Of a DNA stretch of 15,383 bases, positions 1-5,650 are shown piece by piece (within the stretch, counting starts at the first letter, position 1; each line of letters starts with the position of its first letter). The notes under the pieces are model-generated. The model made no database searches, had not been told where the DNA came from, and saw nothing but the letters and a program-made list of their open reading frames with translations. The position numbers were made by a program, and so were the translations under genes. This DNA comes from an uncultured Lachnospiraceae bacterium (lineage in GTDB: Bacteria; Bacillota; Clostridia; Lachnospirales; Lachnospiraceae), in NCBI GenBank assembly GCA_910588965.1, contig CAJUSO010000065.1, positions 1 through 15,383 on the forward strand. Direction: 5' to 3'.

Positions 1-93
1 TTTGATGAAGATTCCCCTGAACTGTCCCCGGCAATGTTTAAGGCATTTAGGTGTGCCGTAACACAGCGCAACAGAAAAAAGAAGGACGCATAA
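1..93 (+). CDS. C-terminal tail of an unidentified gene (5' end outside window)
   Basis: An open frame enters from the left edge in phase with base 1 and stops at TAA 91-93, giving 30 codons. The tail has an acidic stretch (DEDSPELSP) followed by a basic end (QRNRKKKDA). Acidic stretches of this kind followed by a basic tail occur in small antitoxin-like proteins, but too little is visible for an assignment. It could also be out-of-frame debris of the acetyltransferase remnant that follows. No function is assigned. Confidence 0.3.
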   Translation, partial: FDEDSPELSPAMFKAFRCAVTQRNRKKKDA

Positions 94-447
94 AATTCTG
101 TTACGAAGTGAGAATGCGCCACCCCGGACATTCCGGCTTATGCATGGACAAAGGTGTACTGATTGCACCGAATGTCACAATTAGTACAACCAACCACCTC
201 ATGCACTATAAAGCCCGCACACACGGAGAAATGTATTGCAAAAAAGTTGTGATTGAGGATTATGTTTGGATTGGGAGTAATGTTGTCATCAGCGCTGGCG
301 TAATGATTGGAAAAGGTTCTGTGATTGGCGCAGGAAGTGTTGTTACCAGGGATGTTCCTCCGATGTTTTGCAGCCGGCGTACCCTGTAAAGTGATTCGAG
401 AAATTACAGACGATGATCTGAATGAGTATGAGCCAATTCCGAAATAA
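94..447 (+). pseudogene. Hexapeptide-repeat O-acetyltransferase remnant (LacA/Maa-like), frameshifted
   Basis: The middle part reads as a left-handed beta-helix acetyltransferase of the galactoside/maltose O-acetyltransferase family, which moves acetyl from acetyl-CoA to sugars. GVLIAPNVTISTTNH is followed by hexapeptide repeats (VWIGSNVVISAGVMIGKGSV) and VIGAGSVVTRDVPP. At about 360-367 the frame breaks. The expected ending (CFAAGVPCKVIREITDDD, then NEYEPIPK) continues in another frame to TAA 445-447, so a small indel has disrupted it. The usual N-terminal substrate-binding part is also missing: nothing before about 145 resembles the family. The left boundary is approximate. Conserved residues survive on both sides of the break, so the decay looks recent. 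The enzyme is almost certainly inactive. Confidence 0.75.
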
Positions 448-464
448 ATCAATGGGAAAAAAGA

Positions 465-934
465 ATGACCATGACAGAATATGAAAATATTATGAATTCA
501 GGCAAATTATATAAGGTAATGGAGTTGACGAATCAAGACCCACAGTATCATGATTATCTTCAGCAAATGGAAAACTATAATCAACTCGGCTATTCCCCGG
601 AAGAAGAAATGGAAAAGCATGAGATATTAAAAAAGTTGTTTGCAGAAGTATCGCTGCATCACATCCAGTATCACCAAAACTTCGGGCAAAGGGCTATGGT
701 TGCAACAAACCTGTCCATATTGGTAAAAGTGTGTGGATTGTGTCTAATGTTACAATCTTGCCTGGGGTACACATTGGTGATAATTCAATTATTGGTGCGG
801 CTTCTGTCGTAACAAAAGATGTTCTGGCAAATGTTATCGCAATAGGAAACCCAGCAAAGGTTTTGAGGGAGATAACGCCAGATGACGATATTTATTACGA
901 TCATGGAAAACTGATTTGCGAAAATATCATATAA
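465..934 (+). pseudogene. Second LacA/Maa-like acetyltransferase remnant, internally deleted and frameshifted
   Basis: The N-terminal part, starting at ATG 465 or 471, matches the maltose/galactoside O-acetyltransferase N-terminal domain: a short helical segment (EYENIMNSGKLYKVM) continuing through EEEMEKHEILKKLFAEV. At about 650 the frame changes and the reading jumps straight to SHPVSPKLRAKGYG, normally found some 50-60 residues later. It then runs through KPVHIGKSVWIVSNVTILPG and IGAASVVTKDV to NPAKVLREITPDDD, ending at TAA 932-934. One deletion therefore removed the central beta-helix with its acetyl-CoA and active-site part and put the two ends out of phase. It is a different family member from the remnant at 94-447, because the C-terminal tails differ. 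It should make no functional enzyme. Confidence 0.8.
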
Positions 935-981
935 TCACCAATTTTGCAACCAGATAAAGTTATTTTCCTTATCGATAAATA

Positions 982-1010
982 TTCCATTTAGCAAGTTAAG
1001 GCTGTATAAT
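982..1010 (+). promoter_or_regulatory. Possible promoter ahead of the chloramphenicol acetyltransferase remnant
   Basis: A perfect TATAAT (1005-1010) lies 37 bases before the start codon at 1048. The hexamer 17 bases upstream (TTCCAT, 982-987) matches the -35 consensus poorly. A strong ribosome binding site (TAGGAGG) precedes the ATG. It may be a leftover promoter, or chance in AT-rich DNA. Confidence 0.3.
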
Positions 1011-1047
1011 AGTGCCGCCGAAAAATCGGTATTTGTAGGAGGCAACT

Positions 1048-1515
1048 ATGTTATACCACCTTTACAAAGGAATAAATGCTATTGGAAATTTTAAATATGA
1101 TATTTTGAATGATAAGCTGATTAAATGGAATAAGATAGTGCCTACATTTTCTTCTATGGACAAAAACACTAAATTATTTTTCACGCTTTATGCGGATATG
1201 CAAGAAGAATGTGATAATTATAACGCACACTATAAAGAAATAGTAGAAAAGTATGCAACGATTGTTCCACAGGGAAATTTGCCTGAAAATATATTTAATG
1301 TTTCGTGTATACCTTGGTTACATTTTGAACATTTTTCTTCTAATTCAGATCCAATAGAGAATAAGATTGTCAAGATGATTACCTTTGGGAAATAGGAACA
1401 AATAAATAACTGCTATATACTTCCGCTTACAATACAGGTATCCCATGCAATCGTAGACGGCTATCATGTTGCGTTATTTTTTGAAAGATTACAGGAAGAA
1501 TTGAATGTGGAATAA
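1048..1515 (+). pseudogene. Chloramphenicol O-acetyltransferase-like remnant (N-terminus missing, in-frame TAG)
   Basis: CAT-family enzymes inactivate chloramphenicol by acetylating it from acetyl-CoA. The first 115 codons match the family middle: INAIGNFKYD, then KIVPTFSSMDKNTKLFFTLY, LPENIFNVSCIPWLHFEHF and KMITFGK. A TAG at 1393-1395 interrupts the frame. The remaining 39 codons continue in the same phase with LPLTIQVSHAIVDGYH to TAA 1513-1515. SHAIVDG is the catalytic HHxxxDG motif with Ser at the first position; by family alignment the second, catalytic His is kept. About 70 N-terminal residues of a normal protein of roughly 215 are absent, and the sequence before the ATG is not CAT-like, although a good AGGAGG sits 7 bases before it. 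With two lesions it is best called a pseudogene. Confidence 0.8.
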
Positions 1516-1539
1516 AATTTTGGTGTTAGTATATAATAG

Positions 1540-1720
1540 TGGACACGAAAAGTTGAACGGTTTATAATCTATATTATAATGTAAAGGAACTGTTCAATAT
1601 GGCAAAAAATCAAAAGAAGTACACACAAGAATTTAAGCAGCAAATTGTAGATTTATACAATACTGGTAACTGTTCATTCCTACAGTTATCAAGCGAATAT
1701 GGTGTAGCAAAATCAACTGT
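1540..1720 (+). mobile_element. Left-end remnant of an IS3-family insertion sequence
   Basis: A terminus-like sequence (TGGACACGAAAAGTTGAACG, starting about 1540) of the kind found at IS3-family ends is followed 40 bases later by the start of an orfA. The coding sequence is cut at about 1720, where recombinase sequence begins. The right end, orfB with its DDE catalytic residues and a target-site duplication are not present, so the element cannot move by itself. The exact left boundary is estimated from sequence character only. Confidence 0.6.
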
Positions 1721-1748
1721 GTGCCGCCGCTGCCCTGACAGACAGTGA
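1599..1748 (+). pseudogene. Truncated IS3-type transposase orfA (helix-turn-helix part)
   Basis: ATG 1599 is preceded by AAAGGA at a suitable distance. The first 41 residues (MAKNQKKYTQEFKQQIVDLY, then the segment ending EYGVAKSTV) form the N-terminal helix-turn-helix typical of IS3-group OrfA proteins, which binds the element's ends. From about 1720 the sequence no longer belongs to the transposase; eight foreign codons follow to TGA 1746-1748. Intact OrfA proteins are about 90-100 residues. Any product would be a 49-residue DNA-binding stub. Confidence 0.65.
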
Positions 1749-1943
1749 AGCGGTGGCCAGGCGAATCACAGATGCAAACTTCAATTTCCTTCTGGAAAAG
1801 ACACAGAAGGAACAGGCAGGATTAAAGGCTAAAGTTGAGAAAGGCAGGAAACACCTTGCCGATGAAATCCGGCTTGCCAAATTTCTTTCGAAACTCATTT
1901 TAATCTTAAGCCCATACCGGAAGTGGAGCAGGCTACAGGCTGA
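1721..1943 (+). pseudogene. C-terminal remnant of a large serine recombinase
   Basis: The first part reads ALTDSEAVARRITDANFN, then FLLEKTQKEQAGLKAKVEKG and RKHLADEIRLA. This is the coiled-coil region typical of the C-terminal half of large serine recombinases carried by clostridial conjugative and mobilizable elements. Directly after it, in another frame, comes ISFETHFNLKPIPEVEQATG with stop TGA 1941-1943, which looks like the extreme C-terminus of the same kind of protein. Some 45 residues between these parts are missing. The catalytic serine domain is absent. It is fused to the IS3 stub at about 1720, suggesting deletion after insertion. The family call rests on remembered sequence character, not on a search. 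Confidence 0.55.
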
Positions 1944-2256
1944 CCGCTCCCCTGTTCCGGGGGATGCTTTAAAAACTCCATATATTTCTTGACGTGCTGC
2001 CGCCCGCCAGAAAGCTGTATTGTTCCTACTAATTGGGGATAACACAGCTTTTGGCAGATTTGGTGGCTTCCAGGATGGAAGCCAGCCAGGAGGCGGGGGA
2101 GGGTGAAATGCTTTCTGGGCGTAAGGGCGGGGATGTGTTGGGGAAATACTGGCATGGGTAAGGGGAAAAACCCTTAGATATTTTTCACAAAATTTTATAG
2201 GAATACGGATATTTTTCTCTGATATAGCAAAAAATAAAATATTTCTAAAAATTCTG
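1944..2256. other. Gene-poor stretch after the recombinase remnant
   Basis: No recognisable gene is seen. One short open frame on the plus strand, 2033-2161, reads ITQLLADLVASRMEASQEAG and ends GGDVLGKYWHG. It begins right after a stop codon and has no convincing start, so it may be the tail of a degraded gene of the former element. I cannot identify it. From about 2165 the DNA is very AT-rich and leads into the glnN promoter region. Confidence 0.4.
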
Positions 2257-2285
2257 TTGATTTTTTCAGGAGATTAGAGTATCTT
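2257..2285 (+). promoter_or_regulatory. Candidate glnN promoter
   Basis: TTGATT (2257-2262) and TATCTT (2280-2285) are separated by exactly 17 bases, matching each sigma-A hexamer at four of six positions. AT-rich DNA lies upstream. Initiation would be near 2292, giving a leader of about 85 bases before the glnN ATG. This is inferred from sequence alone. Confidence 0.45.
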
Positions 2286-2313
2286 AATACCAGGCATGAA
2301 ATAGATGTTAGAC

Positions 2314-2357
2314 GAACAAGGGTGTTCCAAGAGGATTGGAATGCCCATTTTGTTTTT
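2314..2357 (+). promoter_or_regulatory. Terminator-like hairpin and competing hairpin in the glnN leader
   Basis: GGGTGTTCCAA (2320-2330) can pair with TTGGAATGCCC (2336-2346) as an 11-bp stem with two adjacent wobble pairs and a GAGGA loop. It is followed directly by a T-rich tract (ATTTTGTTTTT, 2347-2357), the layout of an intrinsic terminator. GAACA (2314-2318) can instead pair with TGTTC (2323-2327), using part of the terminator's left arm, so the two structures exclude each other. This is the arrangement of a transcription attenuator. It could also simply terminate transcription entering from the left. I could not match it to a named riboswitch class. Confidence 0.45.
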
Positions 2358-2376
2358 AACGAAAGGATGTGGGCAT

Positions 2377-4497
2377 ATGAGTGAATATTACAATGTAGCA
2401 GAGGTTTTTGGGGAAAATGTGTTCAACGATACCGTGATGCAGGAGCGCTTGCCGAAAAAGGTTTATAAAAAATTAAAAGAGGTTATCGGCGAGGGGAAGG
2501 AACTGGATCTGGAGACGGCGGATGTGATTGCCCATGAGATGAAGGAATGGGCGATTGAGAAAGGCGCTACCCATTATACCCATTGGTTCCAGCCCTTAAC
2601 AGGCGTGACGGCAGAAAAGCATGATTCTTTCATCACGGCGCCTATGCCCAATGGGAAAGTCTTGATGAGTTTTTCCGGGAAAGAGCTGATTAAGGGAGAG
2701 CCTGATGCATCCTCTTTCCCGTCTGGCGGCCTGCGCGCGACCTTTGAGGCAAGGGGGTATACGGCATGGGACTGCACCTCCCCAGCGTTTGTGCGGCAGG
2801 ATGCCGCGGGCGCAACGCTTTGCATCCCCACGGCGTTCTGTTCTTATACAGGGGAGGCCTTGGATCAGAAGACGCCGCTCTTGCGTTCCATGGAAGCTAT
2901 CAATGAGCAGTCCTTGCGCTTAATCCGCCTGTTTGGGAATATGACTTCCAAGAAAGTAACCCCTTCCGTAGGGCCGGAGCAGGAATATTTCCTGGTGGAC
3001 CGTGAAAAGTATCTGAAGAGGAAAGACCTGATATTTACAGGCCGTACCTTGTTTGGCGCAATGCCGCCCAAGGGGCAGGAGATGGAAGACCATTATTTCG
3101 GCGCAATCCGGGAGCGCATTGCAGCCTACATGCGGGATGTGAACAAGGAATTGTGGAAGCTGGGCGTGACAGCCAAGACCCAGCACAACGAGGTAGCCCC
3201 GGCACAGCATGAACTGGCTCCGATCTATGCAGAGGCTAACGTGGCGGTGGACAACAACCAGCTGGTGATGGAGACCCTAAAGAAAGTAGCTGGCCGCCAT
3301 GGCATGACCTGCCTGCTGCATGAGAAGCCTTTTGCCGGGGTAAACGGTTCCGGGAAGCATAATAACTGGTCTATCGTCACCGATGACGGCATCAACCTGC
3401 TGGACCCGGGGAAGACGCCCCATGACAATATCCAGTTCCTGTTGGTGCTGACTTGTATCCTGAAGGCTGTGGATAAGCATGCGGATTTGCTGCGTGAGTC
3501 TGCTGCGGACGCAGGGAATGACCACAGGCTGGGGGCAAATGAGGCTCCGCCTGCCATTATTTCCGTGTTCCTGGGCGAGCAGCTGCAGGATGTATTGACC
3601 CAGCTTATCAGCACAGGGGAAGCGACCAGGAGCCTGAAACGGGAGGTGCTCCAGACAGGGGTGAAGACCCTTCCTGATTTCAGGAAAGACGCTACAGACA
3701 GGAACCGTACGTCCCCATTTGCATTTACTGGGAACAAATTTGAGTTCCGTATGGTGGGCTCCAATGATTCCATTGCGCCGCCTAATGTGGTATTAAATTC
3801 CATTGTGGCAGAAGCATTCTCCGATGCCTGCGACTACCTGGAGAAGGAAGAGGATTTCGATACGGCGGTACACAACCTGATTAAGGAACAGGCCATCGCC
3901 CATCAGAGGATTGTATTCAATGGGAACGGCTATTCCCAGGAATGGGTCGAAGAAGCAGGGCGCAGGGGCTTGCCGAACATCAAGTCTTTGGTAGACGCAG
4001 TGCCGGCGCTGACGACGGAAAGGACGGTTGCGCTGTTTGAAAAATTTAATGTGTTTACAAAGGCAGAGCTGGAGTCCAGGACAGAAATCCTGTATGAGAA
4101 CTATTCTAAGGCTTTGAATATTGAAGCGCGTACCATGATTGATATGGCAGGGAAGCAGATTATCCCAGCTGTGATTAAGTATACCACATTCCTGGCCAAT
4201 TCCATCAACGCCGTCAAATCTGCCTGCCAGGGCGCGGCAGCCACCAGCGCCCAGGAAGAGCTGCTGGTGGAGGCTTCCCAGCTGCTGGCAGAAGCAAAGG
4301 CAGCTCTTGGGAAATTGCAGGCAGATGCAGAAAAAGGGTCTGCAATGGAAGCTGGCAGGAAACAGGCTGCTTATTACCGGGATGAGATTAAGGCGGATAT
4401 GGATGCCCTGCGCGCGCCGGTGGATAAGCTGGAAATGATGGTAGATAAGGAAATGTGGCCGATGCCTTCTTATGGGGACTTGATTTTTGAAGTGTAA
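2377..4497 (+). CDS. glnN: Glutamine synthetase type III
   Basis: This cytoplasmic enzyme makes glutamine from glutamate, ammonia and ATP, the main entry of ammonia into metabolism. It is 706 residues, the usual size of the GSIII class and much longer than GSI. Recognisable blocks are MSEYYNVAEVFGENVFND at the N-terminus, GPEQEYF (199-205), NEVAPAQHE (271-279), NGSGKHNNWS (323-332) and FRMVGSNDSIAPPN further on. These are the metal- and nucleotide-binding parts of the catalytic barrel. The start at 2377 fits the conserved N-terminus and has AAAGGA nine bases upstream. An in-frame ATG at 2305 would add 24 residues unlike the family and would lie inside the leader hairpin region. The gene stands alone, with no nitrogen-regulator gene beside it. 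Control may act through the leader. Confidence 0.95.
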   Translation: MSEYYNVAEVFGENVFNDTVMQERLPKKVYKKLKEVIGEGKELDLETADVIAHEMKEWAIEKGATHYTHWFQPLTGVTAEKHDSFITAPMPNGKVLMSFSGKELIKGEPDASSFPSGGLRATFEARGYTAWDCTSPAFVRQDAAGATLCIPTAFCSYTGEALDQKTPLLRSMEAINEQSLRLIRLFGNMTSKKVTPSVGPEQEYFLVDREKYLKRKDLIFTGRTLFGAMPPKGQEMEDHYFGAIRERIAAYMRDVNKELWKLGVTAKTQHNEVAPAQHELAPIYAEANVAVDNNQLVMETLKKVAGRHGMTCLLHEKPFAGVNGSGKHNNWSIVTDDGINLLDPGKTPHDNIQFLLVLTCILKAVDKHADLLRESAADAGNDHRLGANEAPPAIISVFLGEQLQDVLTQLISTGEATRSLKREVLQTGVKTLPDFRKDATDRNRTSPFAFTGNKFEFRMVGSNDSIAPPNVVLNSIVAEAFSDACDYLEKEEDFDTAVHNLIKEQAIAHQRIVFNGNGYSQEWVEEAGRRGLPNIKSLVDAVPALTTERTVALFEKFNVFTKAELESRTEILYENYSKALNIEARTMIDMAGKQIIPAVIKYTTFLANSINAVKSACQGAAATSAQEELLVEASQLLAEAKAALGKLQADAEKGSAMEAGRKQAAYYRDEIKADMDALRAPVDKLEMMVDKEMWPMPSYGDLIFEV

Positions 4498-4594
4498 GGC
4501 GTAAGGTGTAAGCCTTAAGCAAGGTAGCTCTATCATAATGGAGGGGGAAACATAAAATAAGGCTGCTTGGGAGATTAGGGGATAAAAGGGAGGA

Positions 4595-4620
4595 TGCCAG
4601 GCAACTCATGTTGCCTGGCA
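4595..4620. terminator. Strong 11-bp hairpin downstream of glnN
   Basis: TGCCAGGCAAC (4595-4605) and GTTGCCTGGCA (4610-4620) form a perfect 11-bp stem with a TCAT loop. The following plus-strand bases (CTTATTATG) are only a weak T tract. In the minus direction the hairpin is followed by TCCTCCCTTTT. It may serve as a terminator or 3'-end stabiliser for glnN, or for the ABC operon arriving from the other side. Confidence 0.55.
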
Positions 4621-4712
4621 CTTATTATGAAAAAGTTTATTTGAATAGTAGAATAGTAGTTAGCTTGTTAAGTAAGTTTTTTAACTTGTTTTTATTATAT
4701 GCAAAAGAAATG

Positions 4713-4744
4713 AAGTTTCCATGATACTGAAATGAAACTTTTTT
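4713..4744 (+). terminator. Rho-independent terminator, plus strand
   Basis: AAGTTTC (4713-4719) pairs with GAAACTT (4734-4740). The right arm runs into a six-T tract (4739-4744). The loop is 14 bases, and an alternative pairing with a bulged C closes it further. It lies about 215 bases after glnN and would stop readthrough before it meets the convergent ABC operon. Confidence 0.55.
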
Positions 4745-4821
4745 GAATCAAAAATGAATATTTTGTGAACATAGAAAATCGAAAATGGGAAAAGGCATCA
4801 ACCCCCTCCGTTTTGGAGGCA

Positions 4822-5484
4822 TTATTTTTCCTGCAGCTTTCCATCCCGCATGCGGAACGCCACGTCTGCGGCGTCTGCAACTTCCATGTCATGCGTCACG
4901 ATAATGACGCAATATCCTTTTTCGTGGGCAAGGCTGCACAATATCTCAATAATATTCTGGGTATTGGCGCTGTCAAGGTTCCCGGTGGGCTCATCGCCCA
5001 GTATGATTTTAGCATTGGAGGCAAGGCTCCTGGCAATGGCTACCCTCTGCCGTTCCCCTCCGGAGAGTTTCGAAGGGAACCGGCGCATCTGTTCTTCTGT
5101 GATGCCTACGCCTTCTAACAGCATTGCCGCCCGGGGCTTGGCGTCTTTTGGCGTTACCCCGCACAGCTCCATGGGGAAACAGACATTTTCCATCACGGTC
5201 AGCAAAGGGAAGAGGTGGAATGCCTGGAAAATCATGGAGATGCTTTCCCGGCGGTAACGGTCAAGGTCTAATTCAGCAAGGTTTTCCCCATTGAAGGCAA
5301 CCTGGCCGCCTGTAGGCAGGTCCAGGCCTGCCAGCAGGGAGAGCAAGGTAGATTTCCCAGAGCCGGAGGGGCCTACGATGGCGTAGACCTTTCCGCCTTC
5401 AAATGTGCAGGAGACATCGGAGACGGCAGCCCTGTGGGCATTTTTATAGGTATAGGTTACATTATCTAGGCTTAAAGTTGGCAT
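4822..5484 (-). CDS. ABC transporter ATP-binding protein (MacB/LolD-type)
   Basis: This 220-residue ATPase powers the FtsX-type permease encoded just upstream in the same operon. Visible motifs are Walker A GPSGSGKST (38-46), the Q-loop Gln (87), signature LSGGERQ (140-146), Walker B ending ILGDEP (161-166), D-loop NLDS (169-172) and the switch His (198). The order, size and ARSLASNAKIILGDEPTGNLD region are typical of the MacB/LolD/FtsE group, which includes lipoprotein-release and antimicrobial-peptide resistance systems. The start at ATG 5484 is supported by AAAGGAG seven bases upstream. Open frame continues further upstream but only through a tandem repeat. The substrate cannot be read from the ATPase. 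Confidence 0.93.
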   Translation of the reverse strand: MPTLSLDNVTYTYKNAHRAAVSDVSCTFEGGKVYAIVGPSGSGKSTLLSLLAGLDLPTGGQVAFNGENLAELDLDRYRRESISMIFQAFHLFPLLTVMENVCFPMELCGVTPKDAKPRAAMLLEGVGITEEQMRRFPSKLSGGERQRVAIARSLASNAKIILGDEPTGNLDSANTQNIIEILCSLAHEKGYCVIIVTHDMEVADAADVAFRMRDGKLQEK

Positions 5485-5530
5485 AGCTTTGCTCCTTTCT
5501 GGTTTTGCTATGTGAAACGCTGGTTCACTG

Positions 5531-5641
5531 GCAGGCCTGCGCTGCAGTAAAAGAGGACCATGCAGGACTGTGCTGCAGTAAAAGAGGACCATGCAGGCCT
5601 GCGCTGCAGTAAAAGAGGACCATGCAGGCCTGCGCTGCGGC
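5531..5641. repeat. 31-bp tandem repeat, about 3.5 copies, between permease and ATPase genes
   Basis: Three full units occupy 5531-5561, 5562-5592 and 5593-5623, with a partial fourth from 5624 to about 5640. Units 1 and 3 are identical; unit 2 differs at two positions (GCAGGACTGT for GCAGGCCTGC). Each standard unit contains the perfect 10-bp palindrome GCAGGCCTGC and a CTGCAG palindrome. The length of 31 is not a multiple of three, which argues against a coding repeat. It lies in the transcribed spacer ahead of the ATPase start, so it would form several small hairpins in the mRNA. Confidence 0.9.
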
Positions 5642-5650
5642 TTAAGTTCC

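Larger units (their letters stand above)
4498..4821. other. Intergenic region between convergent glnN and the ABC operon
   Basis: No gene is supported here. The region holds two hairpins listed separately, a 6-bp inverted repeat right at the glnN stop (TAAGGC/GCCTTA, 4495-4517), and a small CCTCC/GGAGG hairpin at 4805-4819 just beyond the ATPase stop codon. The last could help end the minus-strand operon but lacks a good T tract in that direction. The stretch 4621-4800 is AT-rich. Confidence 0.5.

Noticed and set aside
2280..2357. ANTAR-type double hairpin (hexaloop pair) upstream of glnN
   Set aside because: Only one convincing hairpin is present; its loop is five bases, and the upstream partner hairpin would be very weak. 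No ANTAR regulator is encoded in the window.
2305..2376. Longer glnN start at ATG 2305
   Set aside because: The extra 24 residues do not resemble glutamine synthetase, there is no good ribosome binding site, and the segment overlaps the leader hairpin. ATG 2377 fits the conserved N-terminus and has AAAGGA.
3225..3803. 192-residue open frame antisense to glnN
   Set aside because: Shadow of the conserved glutamine synthetase coding sequence; no ribosome binding site or domain.
3793..4536. 247-residue open frame antisense to glnN
   Set aside because: It lies wholly opposite a well-conserved gene, is rich in residues typical of reverse-frame artefacts (Cys, His, Arg, Leu), and has no recognisable domain or start signal.
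5531..5641. CRISPR array
   Set aside because: The 31-bp units are directly adjacent with no spacers between them and no cas genes are nearby.
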